Source: Flavobacterium gelatinilyticum (GTDB lineage: Bacteria; Bacteroidota; Bacteroidia; Flavobacteriales; Flavobacteriaceae). Taken from it: 64,000 nucleotides of DNA. Below the pieces are notes generated by a model. It was not told where the DNA came from. It saw nothing but the letters and a program-made list of their open reading frames with translations, and did no database searches. Shown here one piece after another: positions 16,906 through 24,654 of the stretch (positions are counted from its first letter, which is position 1; each line of letters starts with the position of its first letter). The DNA lies in assembly GCF_027111295.1 (NCBI RefSeq), contig NZ_CP114287.1, forward strand, positions 4,898,001 through 4,962,000, given 5' to 3'. The translations under genes and the position numbers were made by a program.

Positions 16906-17265
16906 TTATTTTCTCTGGAGATAGATAGAATAATAAATCTTCACGTTTTCAAAACTACCTCTTGTCTCTTCTTTAATTGTATCAGACAAAAAATTAGGAT
17001 GATTTAAAATGATAAAAAATTGTTTAGGATCATGTCCACTTTCAAAATCAAATATTTTTGTACTTGGTTCTTTCTTTAAAACAAAATAACCTAGTTTATT
17101 AGTAGTCGTTTCGTTACCTTTTTCAGTAATAATGGTAACTTCTGATATTGTTTTTTTCGTATCACGATCATAAACATATCCGTGAACTTCAGGCCTATCA
17201 TTTTTTAATGAACATCCAACTAATAAAAGAATTATAATTAAAATTTTAAATAAATGCTTCATCAT
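16906..17265 (-). CDS. small lipoprotein with carboxypeptidase-regulatory-like domain
   Basis: A 119-residue lipoprotein: signal peptide with lipobox LLVGC, then HGYVYDRDTKKTISEVTI, the first strands of a carboxypeptidase D regulatory-like (beta-sandwich) fold as found in TonB-dependent systems. It lies between repeat copies 1 and 2 at the downstream end of the VgrG effector locus. It could be the last immunity-type lipoprotein of that row, but unlike the others no effector tail is visible before it. Confidence 0.7.
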   Translation of the reverse strand: MMKHLFKILIIILLLVGCSLKNDRPEVHGYVYDRDTKKTISEVTIITEKGNETTTNKLGYFVLKKEPSTKIFDFESGHDPKQFFIILNHPNFLSDTIKEETRGSFENVKIYYSIYLQRK

Positions 17266-17314
17266 TAATTAATTTTTATCTTGGAAAACCATAGAAGCCC
17301 AAGTAGATCAAATT

Positions 17315-17442
17315 CCCGATCGCGCAGATATATCGACAACGATCGCTCGGATTTGCAATCCGTGCCCACAAAGAATGTAAACTACAACTGTTAGACTTAT
17401 TACAATTGGGATGGGCACGGATTACAAATCCGCGCTATCGGG
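17315..17442. repeat. palindromic dispersed repeat, copy 2
   Basis: A second copy of the element at 16796. The left arm is broken: CCCGATCGCGC at 17315 is followed by a short insertion and restarts at 17341 with GATCGCTCGGATTTGCAATC. The right arm ends CGCGCTATCGGG at 17431-17442, directly at the stop of the minus-strand lipoprotein gene. Confidence 0.8.
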
Positions 17443-17445
17443 TTT

Positions 17446-18102
17446 TTACCAGCAATTTGTACCGTTATATAAATGATCTAAAACATCATGAAAATTATCT
17501 TCTTTGTAATCAACAAACATTTCATAAGAATTATTATCCATATAAAATCGAGTGTTATAATTGTCTATTAGAAATCGATTAGAATATGTTTCTCCAGTTT
17601 CCTTATTTTTGACTTGAGATTTAATTGAAGTTTTAAACCTTTTATAGTATTTAATGATTTTATCTTTACTTGTAAAATCTGCGATATCTTTTTGTGATTT
17701 ATCAATAGGATCTACAATTATATCTTTATATAATAGGGTGTCATTTCTAAAAAAATAAGTTATAATCCTATTATATAATTTGTTTTTCAGATAATCTCTG
17801 TTTTTTTTCTCTTTAATTGAATCTTCTCTATAAAAGTGCCATAATTGAGTTGGACATAATTGACCTCCTTCATTTTTTTCAGGTTTTACATTTGAATACA
17901 TATCAAACTTAGTGGCTGATTTGAAATAGCCATCAATTTTATCTTTTTCATTAGGAATATAGACAGATGAGTATTTATAAAAACCATTATCTAAGAGTTC
18001 CTTTTGTGTTACAACTTTATTTAGATAATGATTAATTTCATCTTTCTTATTACAAGAAATAAATAATACTATTATTAATGTTAGGGCTGTTATTTTTCTC
18101 AC
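17446..18102 (-). CDS. lipoprotein, orphan immunity candidate
   Basis: A 218-residue lipoprotein with signal peptide ALTLIIVLFISC and a charged body. No family recognised. It starts with GTG, and this GTG overlaps the TGA stop of an upstream open remnant (18099-18176) as GTGA. That coupling is the same arrangement as in the neighbouring effector tail/lipoprotein pairs. I infer an immunity protein whose effector was lost by insertion of a palindromic repeat. Confidence 0.65.
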   Translation of the reverse strand: MRKITALTLIIVLFISCNKKDEINHYLNKVVTQKELLDNGFYKYSSVYIPNEKDKIDGYFKSATKFDMYSNVKPEKNEGGQLCPTQLWHFYREDSIKEKKNRDYLKNKLYNRIITYFFRNDTLLYKDIIVDPIDKSQKDIADFTSKDKIIKYYKRFKTSIKSQVKNKETGETYSNRFLIDNYNTRFYMDNNSYEMFVDYKEDNFHDVLDHLYNGTNCW

Positions 18103-18176
18103 TTTTTTGTTACTTTTATTCCATAATTTTCTAATTCTTTTAAAATATCTCTATTCTCTTCATTTAGATTTCGAGT
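18099..18176 (-). pseudogene. C-terminal remnant of a lost effector
   Basis: On the minus strand the frame reads RNLNEENRDILKELENYG and then IKVTKK to a TGA at 18099-18101. Upstream it runs into the end of palindromic repeat copy 3, where the frame has no start. It is a protein tail cut off by the repeat and left in front of its immunity-like partner. Confidence 0.6.
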
Positions 18177-18196
18177 TGCAAATCCGCGCTATCGGG
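18177..18196. repeat. palindromic repeat, partial copy 3
   Basis: TGCAAATCCGCGCTATCGGG is identical to the right end of copy 1. The rest of the element is missing. It joins directly to the effector remnant, so the junction probably marks the deletion or insertion that removed the effector. Confidence 0.75.
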
Positions 18197-18238
18197 TTTG
18201 TCGTTTTAATGTAAAAATTGGCTTTTAAATCAATTAAT

Positions 18239-18820
18239 TTAATCATCAAAATTGTTAATAATCGAATCTATTTTTTTAAATTCAAGATTTTTTAGGTTAT
18301 CATTTAAATTTACTTTTCGAATCTTAAATTTTTGCTTCAAATCTTCATCGTCAACAATTCTTTTTATTGATTTTAGATAAAAATCTTCTCCTTCATAATT
18401 AATTACATATTGAAAAAGTGTTTTTGATTGCCAAAAATTAATGCAAAAACCATTTTTAAGAAGCACTTTTTTTTGTGAATCATCATATGTAATTTTACTT
18501 AATTCCAAATCATTAGGTTGTAAAGTATCTTTCTTCGAAATAAAATTATAAGGTATATTGAATCTATGAATTTTATTTTGTGAATTAATAATTTTGACTT
18601 CGTAATTGAGTTTATCTTTAATGTAAACCTTATTTAAGAATATGGCAATATCTTTATCAACAGTTGAAATAATTAATGAATCAATAGCATCAACTTGTAG
18701 GTTTAATTCATTTGTTTTTTGATTCACAGTTATTTTTTGTTGTGTTGTATCTTTGCAACCAGACACCAGAAAAATTAAAATGAACAAAAAAATATTATAT
18801 TTTATTAATACACTTTTCAT
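18239..18820 (-). CDS. lipoprotein, immunity candidate
   Basis: A 193-residue lipoprotein with signal peptide LFILIFLVSGC and a lysine- and asparagine-rich body. No family recognised. Its ATG overlaps the 3' end of a GH19-like effector remnant by 26 bp, exactly as the degenerate lipoprotein at 19595 overlaps its own remnant. This supports an effector/immunity relation. It remains open although its partner is truncated. Confidence 0.7.
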   Translation of the reverse strand: MKSVLIKYNIFLFILIFLVSGCKDTTQQKITVNQKTNELNLQVDAIDSLIISTVDKDIAIFLNKVYIKDKLNYEVKIINSQNKIHRFNIPYNFISKKDTLQPNDLELSKITYDDSQKKVLLKNGFCINFWQSKTLFQYVINYEGEDFYLKSIKRIVDDEDLKQKFKIRKVNLNDNLKNLEFKKIDSIINNFDD

Positions 18821-19070
18821 AATTTAGAATTTTTAATAACGCAACAAAAGCTTCCTTTCTTTCTCCAAATTCAGTTGTAGCTCCTTTAATTAAACGTGTT
18901 AATTCTTTAAAATCATTTTCTGTTTCTCCACATTTAGTATTTAAATTAATTAACGTTCCATCAATTTTTCTAACTCCTCTTTCCCAAAACCATCCTGCTG
19001 AATCACCTGATACTTCTAAGGAAGTAGAAATTTTGCTAGGAATTTCAATTACATCTATTTTCGAATTTTC
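18795..19070 (-). pseudogene. C-terminal remnant of a GH19-like effector
   Basis: The minus strand carries an open stretch without a start that reads SGDSAGWFWERGVRKIDGT, then NDFKELTRLIKGATTEFGER, and ends NYEKCINKI at a TAA (18795-18797). SAGWFW...IKG.T...ER is the end of the GH19 chitinase/lysozyme-like fold and matches NSAGWYS...INGGDNGLTER in the intact effector at 20356-21660. Everything upstream of about 19070 is lost. Confidence 0.75.
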
Positions 19071-19076
19071 TTATCA

Positions 19077-19595
19077 TTATGGGTAATTAATATTAGGAGT
19101 CAATTCAATAAATTTTCCTTTTTGAATATAATTCTTACAATAAGTTGATGAGTAAGCGTTATTATATACTGCATTTTAAAAAAAATGATTTTTCTTTTTA
19201 ATGAAAATAAGTGAATCAAAAGGATGGTATATTTGTCTAATTAAAAAAGTAATATTACCATTGTCTTCTTCTTGAAGTATAAAGTCTAAAGGCATATCAC
19301 GCCCCTCTTTCTTTTTGTTATAATATAATTTTGTCTCAATTCCGAAGGAAAACTCAAATTAATGATTATCAGTGATTTTTCATCATTAATATCTTTATTG
19401 TTAATGTTTTTATAATTTTACCATACCCTAATGTTGAGAAGTCAGCATCAAATGGAATACTATTTCTTACGTTTCCTATAGTATGATTTTTACTGACTGT
19501 TTTTTTTAAATCAATATTTAATCTTTTTTGCATCTAATTACAAGAAATAAAAAACTGATTGAAAACAACTTATTTCTTATTAACGCATTTTCCAT
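19077..19595 (-). pseudogene. frameshifted lipoprotein, former immunity gene
   Basis: A minus-strand ATG at 19593-19595 starts MENALIRNKLFSISFLFLV with a lipoprotein-like IRCKKD, then hits a stop. Reading on with several frame changes gives GNVRNSIPFDADFSTLGYG, NDEKSLIIINLSFPS, EGRDMPLDFILQEEDNGNIT and a tail ending IELTPNINYP. At least three frameshifts are needed. It was a periplasmic lipoprotein of about 170 residues, placed behind an effector tail like its neighbours. Confidence 0.7.
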
Positions 19596-19645
19596 AATTA
19601 AATATTTTTCTTAATTCATTTGTATTGTTTATTCGTTCTTGATAC
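19570..19645 (-). pseudogene. second effector C-terminal remnant
   Basis: The minus strand reads SSNGYQERINNTNELRKIFN and then YGKCVNKK to TAA at 19570-19572. This aligns with the last residues of the intact effector (GLTERIN ... KYDTKCINK) and of the remnant at 18795 (NYEKCINKI). It overlaps the start of the degenerate lipoprotein by 26 bp. Only about 25 codons survive. Confidence 0.6.
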
Positions 19646-19762
19646 CCATTGGAAGAGCATTATTTTTTTAAGATTATATTTTCACTTATTGCAAAAAGTT
19701 TAAACATTTAATACAAAATTTTAAATCTACTTTAGGAAAAACAGATATTCATAATTTAATTT

Positions 19763-20404
19763 CTATTTCCAATTAAATTTCTTTTTTTTGTTTCTAATAA
19801 CTATACATTCATCTATCGTATAATTGGTTGGACAGTGAAAACATTCCTTGATTTTATTGAAATCAAATAAATTTTCAAAATCAAGATAATCTTTGATAGC
19901 TATTTTTTGATTACTATTTTGAATACATATATAAGATGATGGAATATTATATACACCTCCTTGATTATCGCTCTTTTGATATGATGAATTTGAATAAGAA
20001 AGTTTTTTTAACAAATACAGATTATTATGATTTTTAAAAATATAAATCAAGAACGCACTCCCAGTAAGAGTACTATTAAATTCTATTATTTTAATATCTT
20101 TATTAACTGATGAAATTTTTAATTCATATAATGGATTGAAAAATAGTTCATTTTTTAATCCATTTATGGTGGCAGGTAATTTGATAACAATTGATTTGTT
20201 GAAAATCTTTTTTGTAATAAAATAATAGCAAGTATTACAACTTTCAGTTGTTTGATGATTTAGATAACCTATTTTTTTCTTTTTTTCATAAACAATAATT
20301 TTATTTTTGTTTTGTGAAATAGCTTTAATGCCAAAAAATAATAAAAAAATACATATTATTTGTTTATACACTTCGTATCGTACTTTAAAAAATCTTTTGT
20401 CCAT
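19763..20404 (-). CDS. exported protein, immunity candidate of the GH19-like effector
   Basis: A 213-residue exported protein with a cleavable signal peptide (IICIFLLFFGIKAIS). It overlaps the 3' end of the effector. The ATG at 20404 gives an unusual basic leader of 11 residues before the signal peptide; a GTG at 20369-20371 would start right at the signal peptide and restore the short overlap seen in the other pairs, so that start is plausible. A periplasmic location fits protection against a cell-wall hydrolase. Paired cysteines (CNTCYY) may form a disulfide. No family recognised. Confidence 0.7.
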   Translation of the reverse strand: MDKRFFKVRYEVYKQIICIFLLFFGIKAISQNKNKIIVYEKKKKIGYLNHQTTESCNTCYYFITKKIFNKSIVIKLPATINGLKNELFFNPLYELKISSVNKDIKIIEFNSTLTGSAFLIYIFKNHNNLYLLKKLSYSNSSYQKSDNQGGVYNIPSSYICIQNSNQKIAIKDYLDFENLFDFNKIKECFHCPTNYTIDECIVIRNKKKKFNWK

Positions 20405-21660
20405 ATTGTAAAATTTATTCTTTCTGTTAATCCGTTATCTCCACCGTTAATTTCTATTGTTACTTCTTTTATATTGTCATTCAATATACCTTTATCCATA
20501 GCTTCAATTACTTTTTTTCTGTAAATCGTGGAATACCACCCAGCAGAATTAAAAGAATGAAATAAATTTCCAGAAATTTTCTTTGCAAATATTTTTAAAT
20601 TTTCATAGAAATTATCGTTAAGACCTTGCTCGTTTGCTTTTAAACTATTTTTAATGCATTCTCCGACACTTTCAATTATATTTCCCTTTGAGTCTTTTGC
20701 AGAAAACTTGTTATAAATGGATTTAAAATTTGTATCATTTATATAGTCATAATATGCAAGATAATTGTAATCATGTGTAATTTGCTTCATACCCCTTCCT
20801 TGAAAATCTACACCACCTTTATAATTGCTTGGTACAACAGATCTGCTTTCATATGTATATCTAAAACTTATTGTTTCTAGATACATTTGTCCTATAAAAT
20901 GAATTTTTCTCTTGCAAGTGTTAATTTTAAATTTTTCAAACATAGAATTCATTTCATCGACAAATAGTTTTATCTTATCTTTATTGTCAGTTAATTTTCC
21001 TTTCTCTACTCTTATGCAGGAAATATATTCATTTCCCATATTAAAGAAAGCCTCTCTTTCTGCGATATAATGTTGTTTATCACGTAAATTGTAAATTATT
21101 TCAATGATTTCTTCTACCGTAAAATCTCGATTGCAATAACAAGGAGAAGAAGAATTTAAACCTGCACCAATTGTCACTCTCCCACAATGTTCCCATTTAT
21201 CAGGCATATCACCTTTCATGTCAAACCAGTCATTAGAATTATCCTTAAAATAAAAATCTATATATTGTACAGTTTTCATTAAGTTTTTACTAAACGTAAT
21301 CTCCACAATATCATTATAGTTTTTTATTCCTAAATCATGTTCAACATCTTTTTTATTGTGGTTTGAAACAAATACATTCCCATTTGCAGCGGTTAATTTA
21401 TACTTTATAAATCCATCAGGATCACTTGCAGTTTGATGAGCTTTTTGAAGTTTAAACTTTAATATCGTTTTTTCTTTATTGAGAGTTTCAGGTTTAAATT
21501 CAATTTTATGATCGGATTTTGCTTTGTAAATATCTTTTACTGCTGTAGAAATAAGATTTGTTTTTGAAACAGAAAGAATTTTAAAGTCGTCACTATTGAG
21601 TAACTCTGCAAAAGGTACAAAGTCATATTTGCTTACGTAATCATAAAAATTAATCCCCAT
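20356..21660 (-). CDS. GH19-like peptidoglycan hydrolase effector of the VgrG locus
   Basis: A 434-residue protein without signal peptide. The N-terminal part (to about 140) is beta-rich and probably a loading domain. The C-terminal part is a GH19 chitinase/lysozyme-like domain: FIGQMYLETISFRY (helix with catalytic Glu candidate), FQGRGMKQITHDYNYLAY, HSFNSAGWYS and EINGGDNGLTERIN. Such proteins cleave peptidoglycan and are typical type VI effectors. It lies directly behind VgrG and a small linker protein, and its tail overlaps a periplasmic immunity candidate. Three decayed copies of its tail lie downstream. Confidence 0.8.
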   Translation of the reverse strand: MGINFYDYVSKYDFVPFAELLNSDDFKILSVSKTNLISTAVKDIYKAKSDHKIEFKPETLNKEKTILKFKLQKAHQTASDPDGFIKYKLTAANGNVFVSNHNKKDVEHDLGIKNYNDIVEITFSKNLMKTVQYIDFYFKDNSNDWFDMKGDMPDKWEHCGRVTIGAGLNSSSPCYCNRDFTVEEIIEIIYNLRDKQHYIAEREAFFNMGNEYISCIRVEKGKLTDNKDKIKLFVDEMNSMFEKFKINTCKRKIHFIGQMYLETISFRYTYESRSVVPSNYKGGVDFQGRGMKQITHDYNYLAYYDYINDTNFKSIYNKFSAKDSKGNIIESVGECIKNSLKANEQGLNDNFYENLKIFAKKISGNLFHSFNSAGWYSTIYRKKVIEAMDKGILNDNIKEVTIEINGGDNGLTERINFTIWTKDFLKYDTKCINK

Positions 21661-21823
21661 TGCTTTTTGTTTTTATTTGTTTTGAAGAAACTATAACTAT
21701 ATCATTTTCTGTAGTTCTTAGTACAATCTTGTTGGCAGTTTTAGTTATTTTATTTTTGACTATTATTGTACTGTTTGAAGCAGTTTCTATAAAAATATTT
21801 TTTGCTTGTTTTAATATTGCCAT
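21650..21823 (-). CDS. 57-residue beta-repeat protein between VgrG and effector
   Basis: A small gene on the minus strand from ATG at 21821-21823 to TAA at 21650-21652. It starts MAILKQAKNIFIETAS and continues with alternating short strands ending SSKQIKTKSNGD. The spacing of hydrophobic pairs resembles the C-terminal beta-helix of VgrG just upstream (KNIVFEAGESITVKAG). It starts 5 bp after the VgrG stop and its stop overlaps the effector ATG. I infer an adaptor that extends the spike and carries the effector. Confidence 0.65.
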   Translation of the reverse strand: MAILKQAKNIFIETASNSTIIVKNKITKTANKIVLRTTENDIVIVSSKQIKTKSNGD

Positions 21824-21827
21824 GATT

Positions 21828-23675
21828 TTAATTGAAATTTGAATTTTCTGCTGAATGTCCCTTTATGTTTTTTGCACTGTGCATTTCTATATCATCATCT
21901 GTTGTGCTTAAATTCATTTTGCCAGCAATTTCTCCAGAAGTTCCACCTACAGATTTAATATAATTTTTATCAGTAATCTCAGTTCTGTTATCTGATTTTT
22001 CAAAGATATTTTCACTTGCAGTTATTGTTATATTGCCTCCTGCAGCCTGAGTTATATCATTTTTTGCATTTGTTGTTATATCAATCCCTGCTTTTACCGT
22101 AATACTTTCGCCAGCCTCAAAAACAATATTTTTAGCACGAATCGTTATTGTTTCAGGAGTTGTCACATTAATATTTTTGCCTTCTTCATCCAGTTGAATC
22201 TCATTCCCACTCGGGTCTGAAAGCCAGATACCTACTTTTTCTATAAACTTAAATAATTGTCCGTGTTTAAATTTCCAGGCTTTTATACTGTTGTCTTTTG
22301 TAGAAAAACCTGATTTTTCTTTATTGCTCGTCATGGTTCCTACCACGATAGGCAGTTCGGCATTGCCTCCCTGAAAGTCTACAAAAACGGTGTCGCCTAT
22401 TTCAGGTATAATGTGAGAACCTCTGACATTGCCTCCATAGTTTTGAACAAGCGGTATATAGGGTGTGGTTTCGCCTTTGGCCTGCTGCCACGGCATTTGT
22501 ACCCTGACACCGCTAAGTCCGTCCGGGTCTGCATTGGCCGTTACAACGGCTGTCTGGCTTTTGCAGTTTGGCACCAGATCAGGATCGGTTTGGGGAGAGA
22601 ACGGGGAACCGTTGAAATTAATAGCCGTGAAATGGTTTTGGTAATCCCCGCCGTCATCGCAGGTATGCCTAATTTGGGTAACACGATAAGAACTCTCCAG
22701 CTGTATGTCGATTCCGTATATTCTTACTGTATTTCCAACGGTGATTCCCGGCAGGTCGCTAATGGCTTCAACCTGCATCATGGTGCCCAAGATAGAGCGC
22801 ATTTTGTTTTTGGCGTATTCTTCGACAGTAGTGCTGCCATTACTCCCAACGGCATTTTGATTGCGCTGGATAAGGGTTTGTTTATTAAAAATTTTGTTGG
22901 ATTTGTTTATAAAGTTTTGATGGAATCCATCAGCTTCTTTTCTGTATTTTAAAGTTTCGTCTGATGCGTATTCCCCCTTGCGGTTGTCATTTTCGATTAT
23001 TTTAAAGTTGGATGGCGCCAGCTGTATGTCGTACCGAAAATCCTGCATATTGACACCGCTGTATAATTTTGGCTGTCCGCCGATACCTCCGGGACTGCCA
23101 AAAATCAGGGTCCGGCCGTTGTAGTAAAACCACTGTCCGTGTCTTTTTGCCAGACGGTTTAGGAATTCAAAACTGCTTTCGTTATACTGCACCGTATACG
23201 ACAGCGTATCTTTATAATAGGGTTTTACTTCCATATCGATATCATAGCCGGATTTTACCTTGTTTACAATATCCTGCAATGGTAAGGAGGTAAAAGAGTT
23301 AAACTGCGGTCCGTCTTCTAACAGTATTGACAGACTATGCCCCTGAATTAAAAAGGTTTCTTCGATATCTTTAATTTGGGATTTCTGCATTTTTACGCTG
23401 GTTACTACTCCGTAAAACTGCATGATATAATCGCGGGGGTCTGTGCCTATAAGCTCGTCAAGCCCTTCTATGGGTTTTATTTCTATGCTTACTTTTTCGC
23501 CGTAGAACTTCTGCGAAGCGGGCATTATGCTTTTAAATTCATCTACCAGCAGGTCTTGTCTTACTTCAAACGAAAAGGTGTGATGGTCATGGATTTTTTG
23601 AATAATTTCTAAATTGATGAAATTGCCAATAAGGGTTTCGCCAATCTTAATCGTGGTTGCAGTTTGTAAAGCCAT
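21828..23675 (-). CDS. vgrG: type VI secretion VgrG spike protein
   Basis: A 615-residue VgrG: gp27-like N-terminal part (about 1-370, with IIQKIHDHHTFSFEV and ESSFEFLNRLAKRHGQWFYY), an OB-fold gp5 part (VRVQMPWQQAKG, NYGGNVRGSHIIPEIGDTVF), and a C-terminal triple-stranded beta-helix of repeated short strands (about 485-570). It trimerises to form the tip of the contractile apparatus and carries the effector. Bacteroidota encode type VI subtype iii systems; no other structural type VI gene is in this window, so this is an orphan vgrG effector island. Confidence 0.93.
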   Translation of the reverse strand: MALQTATTIKIGETLIGNFINLEIIQKIHDHHTFSFEVRQDLLVDEFKSIMPASQKFYGEKVSIEIKPIEGLDELIGTDPRDYIMQFYGVVTSVKMQKSQIKDIEETFLIQGHSLSILLEDGPQFNSFTSLPLQDIVNKVKSGYDIDMEVKPYYKDTLSYTVQYNESSFEFLNRLAKRHGQWFYYNGRTLIFGSPGGIGGQPKLYSGVNMQDFRYDIQLAPSNFKIIENDNRKGEYASDETLKYRKEADGFHQNFINKSNKIFNKQTLIQRNQNAVGSNGSTTVEEYAKNKMRSILGTMMQVEAISDLPGITVGNTVRIYGIDIQLESSYRVTQIRHTCDDGGDYQNHFTAINFNGSPFSPQTDPDLVPNCKSQTAVVTANADPDGLSGVRVQMPWQQAKGETTPYIPLVQNYGGNVRGSHIIPEIGDTVFVDFQGGNAELPIVVGTMTSNKEKSGFSTKDNSIKAWKFKHGQLFKFIEKVGIWLSDPSGNEIQLDEEGKNINVTTPETITIRAKNIVFEAGESITVKAGIDITTNAKNDITQAAGGNITITASENIFEKSDNRTEITDKNYIKSVGGTSGEIAGKMNLSTTDDDIEMHSAKNIKGHSAENSNFN

Positions 23676-23840
23676 AATTGAGATTTAATAGTCTTTTTAT
23701 AAATATTTTATTTATTATTTTAAAAACAATGATTTTTAAAAGTAAATAAATTACTACGAATTATTGTGTCTCAATATACAAACTTTATTTAAATGTAAGA
23801 AATATATTTAATTTATTGTAAATACTATTTTTAAGGAAAA

Positions 23841-24015
23841 CAAAAAACGCATCCAAATTAATGAATGCGTTTCTTAAATATACTGAATTGTATTTTTATC
23901 CTTTCAAAGTTTGCAGCTAGATATGCAAGGTTCATACGTGCAATGTACTCACGAGTGGGAGGTTCTCGTCAGCAGGGGGAAAACTCTTTTAAAAGTTTGC
24001 GCTTTTTCAATTCTT
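23841..24015 (-). ncRNA. putative structured RNA with terminator downstream of the XRE gene
   Basis: No convincing gene lies here. On the minus strand the segment is more GC-balanced than its surroundings, contains the hairpin ACGAG...CTCGT (23951-23969 on the plus strand) and a TGCA...TGCA pair, and ends in a strong terminator (AAACGCAT/ATGCGTTT, 23845-23872, T tract on the minus strand). Size and position fit a stable small RNA; a 6S-like RNA is one possibility I cannot confirm. It could also be the 3' UTR of the XRE gene. Confidence 0.4.
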
Positions 24016-24033
24016 ACCTAAAAAGAAAAATCC

Positions 24034-24444
24034 CTATTTCCCTTTCATCAACTTTTCTAAATACTCAACCTTATCTTTTTCAGCCTGAACCAAACGTTCG
24101 TAAAGCTCGACCACTTTATCAAGAGGATTGAAAGTACAATTGAAATTAGTATTGCTATCTCCATTTCCCTGTGGACCATTATTAGCACTATTATCGTAAA
24201 AGTTATTGAAGAAATTAAAAACAGATTCTTCAGTAAAATTTTCAATTGCTTCTACCGTCACGCCAAGTGCTTTTGCAATTAGTACCAATTTTTCGAAATC
24301 AACGGTTTCACTGGTTTCAATGCCGGAAATAGTTTGCTGGCTTGTGCCAATGGCATCAGCGAGCGCTCCTTGTTTCATGCCGCGAAGCTCTCTTATTCGG
24401 CTGATATTTCTGCCGATATGTTTAGGTTTAGTTGCTGTACTCAT
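24034..24444 (-). CDS. XRE-family helix-turn-helix regulator
   Basis: A 136-residue protein with a Cro/CI-type HTH (residues about 12-66: IRELRGMKQGALADAIGTSQ, then TISGIET). The middle is Asn/Gly-rich and the C-terminus is a coiled coil (VVELYERLVQAEKDKVEYLEKL), probably for dimerisation. It is the only clear DNA-binding regulator in the window. Whether it reads the CTGCGCA inverted repeats is unknown; it is divergently placed to the nucleotidyltransferase at 24655. Confidence 0.85.
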   Translation of the reverse strand: MSTATKPKHIGRNISRIRELRGMKQGALADAIGTSQQTISGIETSETVDFEKLVLIAKALGVTVEAIENFTEESVFNFFNNFYDNSANNGPQGNGDSNTNFNCTFNPLDKVVELYERLVQAEKDKVEYLEKLMKGK

Positions 24445-24654
24445 ATTTCAAAGGTATTTAAAAATTTTAATAAAAACAGCAATTCGTAAAATACAAGATA
24501 ATTTGGTAGAATACAGTTTTTGCTGTTTTTCGTAAACCGTAAATATATTCTTTTTCTTACTTTAATAAAAGCGTTATTTTTGGAAAGAACTTCGGTTTAT
24601 CAAAACTTTTATCTTCTATATTTACATTGTTTAAAGAATACGTAATAATTTAAA

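Noticed and set aside
16796..18196. Insertion sequence
   Set aside because: The palindromic repeats carry no transposase frame and no target duplication was seen.
21660..21842. 60-codon plus-strand frame between effector and VgrG
   Set aside because: It is the antisense of the 57-residue minus-strand gene, which fits the operon and spacing better.
23865..24131. 88-codon plus-strand frame
   Set aside because: It overlaps the terminator, the structured segment and the end of the XRE gene in antisense; no coding signal.
24034..24444. XRE protein as regulator of the CTGCGCA repeats
   Set aside because: No motif copy is seen near its own gene and nothing ties it to the operators beyond presence in the window.
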